6,463 nucleotides of DNA. Source: an uncultured Prevotellaceae bacterium (GTDB lineage: Bacteria > Bacteroidota > Bacteroidia > Bacteroidales > Bacteroidaceae). The notes below the pieces were generated by a model that worked only from the letters and a program-made list of their open reading frames with translations, was not told where the DNA came from and ran no database searches. The translations under genes and the position numbers were made by a program. Shown in pieces: positions 1-6,122 of this stretch; position 1 is the first letter of the stretch, and each line of letters begins with the position of its first letter. The stretch covers positions 1 to 6,463 of the forward strand of contig CAMZHP010000194.1 in NCBI GenBank assembly GCA_947306845.1, read 5' to 3'.

Positions 1-568
1 TGCTGGAGAACATGGCGTTGGGTTTGCCGTCAACATAGACCTTGAACGACGAGGATCCGTTCACGGAGATGTTGTCCTGGCCGTCGACGGTCACCATCGG
101 CACTTTGCGGAGCATGTCGAGCACTGTACTTGACTGGGCATCGGCATCGTCCTCCACGCGGTAACTCATCTTGTCCACGTCCATCTTTACCAATGGCTTC
201 TGTGCCACCACTTCCACGCCTTTCAACGTCTTGGCGTCATCGCTGATGGTGAGGGTGCCGAGGTCGAGCACGGATTTCTCGCCGAGAGTGATGGTCTGGC
301 GGAGGTCGGCCTTGCCGATGCTGCTCACCACGAGGTCGTATTTGCCTTTGCCTTCCACGTCATGGCTGAATACACCGTCTTTGTCGGTGAGAAACATGGA
401 GACGGCCTTGTCGCTCTTGCCTTCCTTATAAATACGCACAGTGGCGAAGGGCTCTCCCTCGCCGAGTGTCTTGTCTTTCACTGTTCCTTTCACAGTGGTG
501 GTCTGGGCCATCACAGCGGTCGATGCTAAAAGCATCATACTGAATAGAATTTTCTTGAATGATAGCAT
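1..568 (-). CDS. TonB-receptor-like outer-membrane beta-barrel protein, N-terminal part (C-terminus beyond window)
   Basis: Reading leftward from the ATG at 568-566, 189 codons stay open to the window edge. Residues 1-21 form a signal peptide: MLSFKK, a hydrophobic core, then VMA before Gln22. Residues about 24-110 look like the carboxypeptidase-regulatory-like beta-sandwich that precedes many Bacteroidota receptors (VKGTVKDK near the start, TDKDGVF at 61-67). Residues about 115-189 resemble a TonB-receptor plug, with VEVVAQKPLVKMDVDK, TVLDMLRKVPMVTVDG, and SVNGSSSFKVYVDGKPN. This arrangement is typical of the outer-membrane beta-barrel family (Pfam OMP_b-brl_3 type) rather than of a classical SusC. 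The protein should sit in the outer membrane, but its substrate cannot be told, because the barrel is missing and no SusD partner is visible. The first ATG is chosen because it gives the complete signal peptide and lies about 41 nt from a good promoter. The family call is fairly sure; the role in transport is inferred. Confidence 0.85.
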   Translation of the reverse strand, partial: MLSFKKILFSMMLLASTAVMAQTTTVKGTVKDKTLGEGEPFATVRIYKEGKSDKAVSMFLTDKDGVFSHDVEGKGKYDLVVSSIGKADLRQTITLGEKSVLDLGTLTISDDAKTLKGVEVVAQKPLVKMDVDKMSYRVEDDADAQSSTVLDMLRKVPMVTVDGQDNISVNGSSSFKVYVDGKPNAMFSS

Positions 569-609
569 ATTTTTGCGGTTTTGATTGATTATTCTTTGTA
601 AATATGTCG

Positions 610-639
610 CAAAGATACGCCAGATTGCTACAATAACAA
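610..639 (-). promoter_or_regulatory. Bacteroidota-type promoter of the outer-membrane protein gene
   Basis: On the minus strand TTG (639-637), 19 nt, then TATCTTTG (617-610) match the Bacteroidota primary-sigma consensus TTG-N19-21-TAnnTTTG exactly. The -7 box ends about 41 nt before the ATG at 568, so transcription should start near 602-606 with a short A-rich leader. This suggests the gene can be transcribed independently of the GH28 gene upstream. No clear Shine-Dalgarno sequence precedes the ATG, as is usual in this phylum. Confidence 0.7.
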
Positions 640-664
640 TCTCTTTTTCGACCACTCCCCCCAA

Positions 665-681
665 TTTTTTCGACGAAAAAA
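665..681. other. Perfect A/T-rich inverted repeat (possible weak terminator after the GH28 gene)
   Basis: TTTTTTC (665-671) and GAAAAAA (675-681) form a perfect 7-bp stem with a 3-nt loop. It lies between the repeat array behind the GH28 stop codon and the promoter of the next minus-strand gene, where a transcription end would make sense. The stem is almost all A/T and is followed on neither strand by a clear U-tract outside the stem, so it is a poor intrinsic terminator. The symmetry is certain; the function is a guess. Confidence 0.3.
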
Positions 682-689
682 CTCCGGGC

Positions 690-772
690 CTATAGTATAT
701 AGCCTCTATAGTATCTATAGTATCTATAGCATCTATAGCATCTATAGCATCTATAGTTTCTATAGCATCTAT
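690..772. repeat. 9-bp tandem repeat array, consensus CTATAGCAT, in the GH28-to-receptor gap
   Basis: Seven contiguous 9-bp units fill 706-768: two CTATAGTAT, three CTATAGCAT, one CTATAGTTT and one CTATAGCAT, followed by a partial CTAT at 769-772. To the left are one more CTATAGTAT (690-698) and a shortened 7-nt unit (699-705). Every full unit contains the 6-bp palindrome CTATAG, and variation is confined to positions 7 and 8. On the minus strand the array begins 11 nt after the GH28 stop codon, so it would lie in that mRNA's 3' region. It is not coding: no start or gene-like reading frame is associated with it. Function unknown. Confidence 0.9.
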
Positions 773-783
773 CCCTCTCTATC

Positions 784-2175
784 TCAATAGCTCAAAAGCT
801 TCACTTGGCTGAGCCTGATCATGTCAGGATGGTCGATATCCTGGCCTTTGGATGAATAAAAGATCGTGCTGTTGTCGACGGTGATGTCATGTATCATTTC
901 GAGCGTCCCTTTGGCAGCGATGCCGATACGGGTGTCGCGGCAAACGATGCGGCTGATATGGATGTCGCAGAACTCGGGGATGAACTCCGCCGGTGCCTTG
1001 TTGGTGTCTGTGGCCTTGCTGCCAGCGGGACGGTCAGCGTATGAGGTCTCGAAGACGATGGCCTGGTCCTTGATGTCGCTCATGCGGATATCGCTGATGT
1101 GGATGTCGCTGGTCTTTCCGCCACGACCCGGTCCGCTTTTGAATCGCAGACCGGTGTCCGTGCCCGAGAAGGTGCAGTCCTTCACTACGATGCGGTGCAT
1201 GCCTCCCGAGAACTCTGATCCGATGACAAATCCCCCATGAGCGTGATACACCGTGTTGCCTGTGATGAGGATATCGGCGCAGGGACCGTATTTCACACCT
1301 TCAGCACCCACGCCGCCCTTGAGGCAGATACCGTCGTCACCCACGTCGAGGGTGCAGCCGGTGACAAGAGCGCGCTGGCACTGCATCAGGTCGATACCGT
1401 CACCATTCTGCGCGTTCCAGGGGCAGCGCACGTTCACACCGTCGAGGATGACATCCTTGCAGCGCTGCGGAACGATGTGAAATTTCGGAGCATTCTGCAC
1501 CGTCACTCCCGAGATGAGTATGTGCTCGCAGTCGGTCAGGCGAATGAGGTGGGGCCGCAGTTTCTCCTGTGCTTCCTGTGTTTCGGCGATATTGCCGAAG
1601 TTCTTCAGCCCGAAGGGATACCACAGTTGGTTGTTGTCGGCCTTGGTGCCGCCCATGTTGAGGAAGGCCTTCCATTCCGTGTCGCTCACCTTGCTGCGCT
1701 TGACAGGGCGCCACCACTCGCCGTTGCCGTCGATGATGCCTTCCCCGGTGATGCTGATGTCATGGCACTTGCTGGCTGTCAGCGGTGAGGTGGCTCGTGA
1801 GCTCTTGCCGTCATTGTTGCCGATATATCGCTGCTTGTCTGGCGAGAACAGGATGATGGCTCCACGCTCCACATGGAGGTCGATGAGACTCTTCATCTTG
1901 ATCGGACCGGTGAGGTAGATGCCCGCCGGCACGTTGAGATGCCCGCCACCTTGTTGGGTGAGGTGGCTGATGGCCTTGGCGAAGGCCTCTGTGCAGTCGG
2001 AGACTCCGTCGCCGATGGCACCGAAGTCGGTGACTGAGATGGTGAGGCTGGGAATGGAGGGCGCCTGCGGTTGACTCACTGTAATGGGCAGGTTTTGGTA
2101 GAGTTGTTCGTAGTTGTTGGCCCAGCTGATGATGGAGAGTGCTGTCACCAGCACCAGAAGAAATAACTTTTTCAT
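784..2175 (-). CDS. Secreted glycoside hydrolase family 28 protein (polygalacturonase-type pectinase)
   Basis: The 463-residue protein is complete. Residues 1-19 are a signal peptide (MKKLFLLVLV core, likely cleavage after SWA), so it is exported, probably to the periplasm. Residues about 46-58 (SVTDFGAIGDGVS) and 75-90 are the usual opening of the right-handed parallel beta-helix, and the ITGEGIIDGNGEWW block (142-155) is a family hallmark. The GH28 active-site motifs follow in order: NGD at 257-259 (NTD in classical members), GDD at 279-281, HGG at 313-315 (GHG position) and RFK at 344-346 (RIK position). Predicted catalytic and binding residues are D259, D280, D281, H313, R344 and K346. 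GH28 enzymes hydrolyse alpha-1,4-linked galacturonic acid in pectin, rhamnogalacturonan or xylogalacturonan. The motif variants and the insert at about 157-205 suggest an exo-acting or side-chain-specific bacterial subgroup, but substrate and mode are not determinable here. It is not embedded in a visible SusCD locus. Stop codon TGA is at 786-784. Confidence 0.92.
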   Translation of the reverse strand: MKKLFLLVLVTALSIISWANNYEQLYQNLPITVSQPQAPSIPSLTISVTDFGAIGDGVSDCTEAFAKAISHLTQQGGGHLNVPAGIYLTGPIKMKSLIDLHVERGAIILFSPDKQRYIGNNDGKSSRATSPLTASKCHDISITGEGIIDGNGEWWRPVKRSKVSDTEWKAFLNMGGTKADNNQLWYPFGLKNFGNIAETQEAQEKLRPHLIRLTDCEHILISGVTVQNAPKFHIVPQRCKDVILDGVNVRCPWNAQNGDGIDLMQCQRALVTGCTLDVGDDGICLKGGVGAEGVKYGPCADILITGNTVYHAHGGFVIGSEFSGGMHRIVVKDCTFSGTDTGLRFKSGPGRGGKTSDIHISDIRMSDIKDQAIVFETSYADRPAGSKATDTNKAPAEFIPEFCDIHISRIVCRDTRIGIAAKGTLEMIHDITVDNSTIFYSSKGQDIDHPDMIRLSQVKLLSY

Positions 2176-2205
2176 GCTTTAGTAAGATTGTTTTGTTTGT
2201 GTATG

Positions 2206-2213
2206 CAAAAGTA
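2206..2213 (-). promoter_or_regulatory. Putative -7 box of the GH28 gene
   Basis: TACTTTTG on the minus strand (2213-2206) matches TAnnTTTG and ends 30 nt before the GH28 ATG at 2175. No TTG lies at the expected 19-21 nt further upstream. The nearest triplet there is GTG at 2237-2235 (21-nt spacing), so the -33 element is weak. That would fit a gene needing an activator, but this is inference. Confidence 0.45.
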
Positions 2214-2264
2214 ATGATAATAGATGACAATTGACACGGAAAAGGCAAAAAAAAAGACTTTTAG

Positions 2265-2295
2265 TTGGCTGTTATTCAAAATATGCGTAATTTTG
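2265..2295 (+). promoter_or_regulatory. Bacteroidota-type promoter of the ilv operon
   Basis: TTG (2265-2267), 20 nt, then TAATTTTG (2288-2295) match the TTG-N19-21-TAnnTTTG consensus. The -7 box ends 49 nt before the ilvD ATG at 2345, giving a leader of roughly 40-45 nt. That is too short for a classical leader-peptide attenuator or a T-box. A purine run with AAGGA (2330-2334) lies 10 nt before the ATG and is at best a weak ribosome-binding site. Confidence 0.7.
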
Positions 2296-2344
2296 CAAAT
2301 TCAGTAAATAAGGAATCATCTAAAAGTAAAAGGAACAATCAATT

Positions 2345-4168
2345 ATGGAGTGGAAACATCCGTTGAGAAGTGCTGTTTGCACAGAAGGCCGCAAGATGGC
2401 AGGAGCCAGGGCTCTCTGGGTGGCAGCCGGCATGAAGCATGAGCAGTTTGGCAAACCGATTATCGCCGTGGTCAATTCATTCACTCAGTTTGTACCGGGA
2501 CACACCCACCTGCATGAGATCGGACAGATTGTCAAGAGAGAGATTGAGGCATTGGGATGCTATGCCGCTGAGTTCAATACCATCGCCATCGACGACGGCA
2601 TTGCCATGGGCCACGACGGCATGCTCTACTCGTTGCCTTCGCGCGATATCATCGCCGACTCCGTGGAATACATGGTCAATGCCCACAAGGCCGACGCCAT
2701 GGTGTGCATCTCCAACTGCGACAAGGTGACTCCCGGTATGCTCATGGCTGCCATGCGCCTCAATATCCCCGCTGTCTTTGTGAGCGGCGGACCGATGGAG
2801 GCTGGCCGCTGGCGTGGCGAGAATGCCGACCTCATCACTGCTATGGTGAAGGGTGCCGACCCCACCATGAGCGAAGAGGAAATCAAAGAGATAGAGCAAT
2901 GCGCCTGCCCGGGTTGTGGCAGCTGCTCCGGTATGTTCACCGCCAACTCGATGAACTCGCTCACTGAGGCCATCGGCCTTTCCTTGCCTGGCAACGGCAC
3001 CATCGTGGCTACCCACGCCAATCGCGTCAGGCTCTTTGAGGATGCGGCTCACCTCATAGTGGAGAACGCTTTTAGATACTACCGCGATGGCGACGAAAGC
3101 GTGCTTCCGCGCAGCATCGCCACCCGCGAGGCATTCCTCAATGCCATGACACTCGATATCGCCATGGGCGGTTCCACCAACACCGTCCTCCACCTGCTCG
3201 CAGTGGCACAGGAGGCGGGAGCCGACTTCTGCATGCGCGATATAGACCAGCTGAGCCGTAAGGTGCCCTGCTTGTGCAAGCTGTCGCCCAACACACAGAA
3301 ATACAGTGTGCAGGAATGTGGACGTGCTGGAGGTATCCTGGGCATCATGCACGAATTGGACAAGGGCGGACTCATCAGCCGCGATACCCTGAGGGTGGAC
3401 GGAATGACCGCTGGTGATGCCATGGACAAATACGCGATAGCAGATGCCGAAAGCGAAGAGGACATGGACGACGAGGCCATCCGCATCTACTCCAGCGCCC
3501 CCGGCGGACGTTTCTCCACTCAGATGGGCTCTCAGGACACGAAGTGGGAGTCGTTCGACACCGACCGTGCCGAGGGGTGCATTCGCGATATCGAGCATGC
3601 TTATACCAAGGACGGCGGACTGGCCGTGCTCTTTGGCAACATCGCACAGGATGGTTGCGTGGTGAAGACGGCTGGCGTCGATGAGGCGTTGTGGCACTTC
3701 AGCGGACCCGCTAAGGTGTTCGACTCCCAGGAGGATGCCTGCGATGGAATCCTCGGAGGACAGGTGAAGAGCGGCGACTGTGTCGTCATCACCCATGAGG
3801 GTCCCAAGGGTGGTCCGGGCATGCAGGAGATGCTTTATCCCACTTCCTATATCAAGAGCATGCATCTGGGCAAGGAGTGTGCCCTCATCACCGACGGCAG
3901 GTTCTCTGGCGGCACGTCAGGCCTGAGCATCGGACACATCTCACCGGAGGCTGCCTCTGGTGGCAACATTGGCAAGATCATCGATGGTGACATCATCGAA
4001 ATCGATATTCCCTCACGCTCCATCAATGTGCGACTCAGCGATGAGGAACTAGCTGCAAGGGAGCAGCGCCCCCTGACCCGTCAGCGGGTGGTGAGCCGTG
4101 CCTTGAAGGCATACGCTCAGAGTGTCACCTCAGCCGACAAGGGAGGTGTAAGGATTATTGAAGAATAA
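2345..4168 (+). CDS. ilvD: Dihydroxy-acid dehydratase
   Basis: This 607-residue protein matches E. coli-type IlvD (about 616 aa) along its whole length. It removes water from 2,3-dihydroxy-isovalerate and 2,3-dihydroxy-3-methylvalerate to give the 2-keto acid precursors of valine/leucine and isoleucine, in the cytoplasm. Visible motifs are [10 protein letters not shown] (44-53), [10 protein letters not shown] (81-90), [12 protein letters not shown] (121-132), [17 protein letters not shown] (188-204), [12 protein letters not shown] (485-496) and [10 protein letters not shown] (517-526). Likely Fe-S ligands are among C121/C125 and C191/C194. By analogy with the family, D84, D126, K127 and E495 belong to the Mg site, and S521 is the proposed catalytic base. 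The NSFTQF segment lacks the cysteine found in the NxxTPCN motif of the [2Fe-2S] plant/mycobacterial class, as in the oxygen-sensitive [4Fe-4S] E. coli enzyme, which fits an anaerobe. It is first in the operon, 228 bp before ilvB. Start ATG 2345 gives the expected N-terminus. Confidence 0.97.
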   Translation: MEWKHPLRSAVCTEGRKMAGARALWVAAGMKHEQFGKPIIAVVNSFTQFVPGHTHLHEIGQIVKREIEALGCYAAEFNTIAIDDGIAMGHDGMLYSLPSRDIIADSVEYMVNAHKADAMVCISNCDKVTPGMLMAAMRLNIPAVFVSGGPMEAGRWRGENADLITAMVKGADPTMSEEEIKEIEQCACPGCGSCSGMFTANSMNSLTEAIGLSLPGNGTIVATHANRVRLFEDAAHLIVENAFRYYRDGDESVLPRSIATREAFLNAMTLDIAMGGSTNTVLHLLAVAQEAGADFCMRDIDQLSRKVPCLCKLSPNTQKYSVQECGRAGGILGIMHELDKGGLISRDTLRVDGMTAGDAMDKYAIADAESEEDMDDEAIRIYSSAPGGRFSTQMGSQDTKWESFDTDRAEGCIRDIEHAYTKDGGLAVLFGNIAQDGCVVKTAGVDEALWHFSGPAKVFDSQEDACDGILGGQVKSGDCVVITHEGPKGGPGMQEMLYPTSYIKSMHLGKECALITDGRFSGGTSGLSIGHISPEAASGGNIGKIIDGDIIEIDIPSRSINVRLSDEELAAREQRPLTRQRVVSRALKAYAQSVTSADKGGVRIIEE

Positions 4169-4188
4169 TTCAACTTCCGCAAGTTGAA
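4169..4188 (+). other. Perfect hairpin directly after the ilvD stop codon
   Basis: TTCAACTT (4169-4176), loop CCGC (4177-4180) and AAGTTGAA (4181-4188) form a perfect 8-bp stem starting at the base after the TAA. No U-tract follows (the next bases are AGGAGGG), so it is not an intrinsic terminator, which agrees with ilvB lying downstream in the same direction. The same AAGTTGAA recurs at 4370-4377, so the left strand has a second perfect partner 194 nt further on. Confidence 0.75.
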
Positions 4189-4276
4189 AGGAGGGTAGGA
4201 GTGTGGAAGTTTAGGAGTGTAGGAGTTTAGGAGTGTAGGAGTTTAGGAGTGTAGGAGTGTAGGAGTTTAGGAGTGT
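4189..4276 (+). repeat. 8-bp tandem repeat array, AGGAGTGT/AGGAGTTT, in the ilvD-ilvB gap
   Basis: Eleven 8-bp units lie in one phase. The first (AGGAGGGT) and third (GGAAGTTT) are degenerate; the other nine are AGGAGTGT or AGGAGTTT. The last eight, from 4213, read G, T, G, T, G, G, T, G at position 7, so they largely alternate. The unit boundary creates TAG every 8 nt, hence stops in all three plus-strand frames: the array is non-coding. It forms the left arm of a larger inverted structure whose right arm is at 4336-4367. Confidence 0.92.
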
Positions 4277-4396
4277 AGACATTACTCTTGCAAGTCATAG
4301 CCTATACAGACGATGAATCATCAGTTCTATTGTCTAAACTCCAAATATTCTAATCTCCTAAACTCCAAGAAGTTGAACAAATGTGAAACTTGAATA

Positions 4397-6109
4397 ATGG
4401 AAGAAATCATCACAGGAGCAGAGGCCCTCATGAGGGCTTTGCGCGATGAGGGCGTGAAGACGATCTTCGGTTATCCCGGAGGGGCCATCATGCCGGTTTA
4501 TGACGCGCTCTACGACTATACTCGAGGTGAGAAAAAGTCTTTTGACCACATTCTTGTCCGCCACGAACAGGCTGCGGCACATGCGGCGCAGGGCTATGCA
4601 AGGGTCAGCGGTGAGGTCGGCGTATGCCTCGTCACCAGCGGACCGGGCGCCACCAATACACTCACTGGTGTGGCAGATGCCATGATGGACTCTACGCCCA
4701 TCGTGGTCATCGCAGGACAGGTGGGGGTGGCCGCCCTGGGTACTGATGCTTTTCAGGAGGTTGACCTCGTAGGTGTGGCTCAGCCTATCTCCAAGTGGAG
4801 CTATCAGATACGTCGTCCCGAGGACATCGCATGGGCAGTCAGCAGGGCCTTCTTCATCGCCCGCAGCGGACGGCCGGGTCCAGTGGTGCTCGACTTCCCC
4901 AAAAACGCTCAGGTCACCACTACGGAATGGCAGCCAAGACACGTGGATTTCGTGCGCAGCTATGTGCCTTATCCCAAAGTTGATGAGGCTTGTGTGCAAA
5001 AGGCAGCTGAACTCATCAATCAGGCCAAGAGGCCGCTTGCATTGGTTGGACAGGGTGTCGAACTGGGTGGCGCACAAGCCGAACTGTTGGAATTTCTGGA
5101 GCAGGGTGACATCCCTGCCGGACGCACCATGCTCGGACTCTCTGCCCTTCCCTCCGACCACCCGCTCAACGTGGGCATGCTGGGCATGCACGGCAATCTG
5201 GCGCCCAACGTCAAGGAACAGAAGTGTGACGTGCTGATAGCCATCGGCATGAGGTTCAGCGACCGTGTCACCGGGCGCACGGACACCTATGCCAAACAGG
5301 CGATAATCATCCATCTCGATATTGACAAGTCTGAAATCAACAAGAACGTACATGCCGATGTGGCAGTCGTGGGCGATTGCAAGGAGACACTCCCTGCCAT
5401 CACCCGCCTGCTTAACAAAGGCGATCACAAGGTGTGGAAAGACAGTTTCATCCCACTGATGGAACAGGAACAAAAAAGAGTGGTGGAACCCGCCATCCAT
5501 CCCACTGAGGGGCCGCTGCTCATGGGTGAGGTAGTCAATGCCGTGGCAGAGGCCACCAAGGGTGAGGCCGTCCTCGTCACCGATGTGGGCCAAAACCAGA
5601 TGTTTGCTTGCCGCTATTTCAAATACCGCCATTACCGCTCCGTGGTGACCAGCGGCGGACTGGGCACGATGGGATTCGGTTTGCCAGCTGCCATCGGTGC
5701 CACCTTTGGCGCACCCGAGCGCACCGTCTGTGTGTTCATGGGCGACGGCGGCTTGCAGATGAGCATTCAGGAGTTGGGCACCATCATGGAGCAGCAGACT
5801 CCCGTCAAGGTCATCTTGCTCAACAACAACTACCTGGGCAATGTGAGGCAGTGGCAGGACATGTTCTTTGAGCGGAGAAAGTCGTTCACGAGGATGCTCA
5901 ATCCCGACTATGGGCAGGTATGCGCCGCCTACGGCATCGCTTACCGCAAGGTGACCGACAGAGCCGAACTGGCTGCTGCGGTGGATGAGATGCTCAGCAC
6001 CAAGGGTCCTTTCGTGCTCGAGTGCATGATCCGCGAGGAGGACAACGTGCTGCCGATGACACCTCCGGGAAAGAGTGTCGACGAGATGATGCTCGACATT
6101 GAATTGTAA
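4397..6109 (+). CDS. ilvB: Acetolactate synthase (acetohydroxyacid synthase) large catalytic subunit
   Basis: The 570-residue protein has the usual length of the catalytic subunit (E. coli IlvI is about 574). It condenses two pyruvates to acetolactate, or pyruvate with 2-oxobutyrate, using thiamine diphosphate, Mg and FAD. The N-terminal TPP-binding domain (about 1-170) has FGYPGGAIMPVYDAL (24-38), the catalytic glutamate E57 in RHEQAAAHAAQGYAR, and TSGPGATN (80-87). The central FAD domain (about 195-335) has MLGMHGNLAPN (261-271) and GMRFSDRVTGR (284-294). The C-terminal TPP/Mg domain (about 365-560) has GDGGLQMSIQEL (449-460) and NNNYLGNVRQWQDMFF (476-491), with the Mg ligand D450 and the conserved tryptophan W486. 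The ATG at 4397 is chosen because MEEIITGAEALMRAL matches the family N-terminus; it has only an A-rich upstream region and no Shine-Dalgarno sequence. Its regulatory partner follows 95 bp downstream. The symbol could equally be written ilvI/ilvG by source convention. Confidence 0.97.
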   Translation: MEEIITGAEALMRALRDEGVKTIFGYPGGAIMPVYDALYDYTRGEKKSFDHILVRHEQAAAHAAQGYARVSGEVGVCLVTSGPGATNTLTGVADAMMDSTPIVVIAGQVGVAALGTDAFQEVDLVGVAQPISKWSYQIRRPEDIAWAVSRAFFIARSGRPGPVVLDFPKNAQVTTTEWQPRHVDFVRSYVPYPKVDEACVQKAAELINQAKRPLALVGQGVELGGAQAELLEFLEQGDIPAGRTMLGLSALPSDHPLNVGMLGMHGNLAPNVKEQKCDVLIAIGMRFSDRVTGRTDTYAKQAIIIHLDIDKSEINKNVHADVAVVGDCKETLPAITRLLNKGDHKVWKDSFIPLMEQEQKRVVEPAIHPTEGPLLMGEVVNAVAEATKGEAVLVTDVGQNQMFACRYFKYRHYRSVVTSGGLGTMGFGLPAAIGATFGAPERTVCVFMGDGGLQMSIQELGTIMEQQTPVKVILLNNNYLGNVRQWQDMFFERRKSFTRMLNPDYGQVCAAYGIAYRKVTDRAELAAAVDEMLSTKGPFVLECMIREEDNVLPMTPPGKSVDEMMLDIEL

Positions 6110-6122
6110 GAATTGGAAATCC

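Larger units (their letters stand above)
569..783. other. Intergenic region between the GH28 gene and the outer-membrane protein gene
   Basis: This 215-bp gap holds, in minus-strand order, the 9-bp CTATAG array (772-690), the A/T hairpin (681-665), the receptor promoter (639-610) and an A-rich leader up to the ATG at 568. No additional small gene with a credible start was found on either strand. Confidence 0.7.
2176..2344. promoter_or_regulatory. Divergent promoter region between the GH28 gene and the ilv operon
   Basis: This 169-bp A/T-rich gap carries the GH28 -7 box on the left and the ilv promoter on the right. The two -7 boxes are about 75 bp apart, so a regulator bound between them could affect both genes. 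A nine-base A run lies at 2247-2255. Unlike the three gaps that follow a stop codon, this one contains no short-period tandem repeat and no small gene. Confidence 0.6.
4169..4377 (+). repeat. Composite inverted-repeat element spanning most of the ilvD-ilvB gap
   Basis: The 228-bp gap between ilvD and ilvB is nearly filled by one nested inverted structure. The outer pair is TTCAACTT (4169-4176) with AAGTTGAA (4370-4377). The left arm is the direct 8-bp array (4189-4276). The right arm (4336-4367) is four 8-bp units in inverted orientation: AAACTCCA, AATATTCT, AATCTCCT, AAACTCCA. The inner pair is GGAGTGTAGACA (4270-4281) with TGTCTAAACTCC (4331-4342), complementary at 11 of 12 positions, around a 49-nt unrelated loop. 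CTCCTAAACTCC (4355-4366) has three perfect 12-bp partners in the left arm, at 4222-4233, 4238-4249 and 4262-4273. The left arm is longer (11 units against 4), as if it had expanded by slippage. No convincing target-site duplication or gene is present. Function unknown. Confidence 0.75.

Noticed and set aside
171..431. An 86-codon plus-strand frame near the left edge
   Set aside because: It is antisense to the receptor gene, whose signal peptide, regulatory-like domain and plug motifs are clear.
1237..1788. A 183-codon plus-strand frame opposite the GH28 gene
   Set aside because: The antisense frame has the motifs of GH28 and a signal peptide; this one has a low-complexity Ala/Val/His-rich product and no start context.
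2225..2236. Operator-like imperfect palindrome around CAATTG in the divergent promoter gap
   Set aside because: The match is short (CAATTG core, one mismatched flanking pair, two matching pairs) and such symmetry is common in A/T-rich DNA.
2296..2344. Leader-peptide attenuator or T-box ahead of ilvD
   Set aside because: The predicted leader is only about 40-45 nt, with no small ORF rich in Ile, Leu or Val codons and no terminator hairpin.
2477..3865. A long open frame (about 460 codons) on the minus strand opposite ilvD
   Set aside because: It is antisense to an unmistakable ilvD. Its product is rich in His, Ala, Gly and Val with no recognisable domain, as expected from the codon bias of the real gene.
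4189..4276. CRISPR-like array
   Set aside because: Units are 8 bp with no spacers between them; this is a simple tandem repeat and no cas gene is present.
4283..4290. Possible internal promoter before ilvB (TACTCTTG)
   Set aside because: It departs from TAnnTTTG by one base in the TTTG part, and no TTG lies 19-21 nt upstream.
4169..4377. Transposon-derived MITE with target-site duplication
   Set aside because: The flanks of the outer inverted repeat do not show a convincing duplication, and the arms are tandem units rather than unique terminal sequences.
4358..5632. A long open frame (about 420 codons) on the minus strand opposite ilvB
   Set aside because: Same reasoning: it mirrors the ilvB codon pattern, shows no domain or promoter, and runs into the repeat element.
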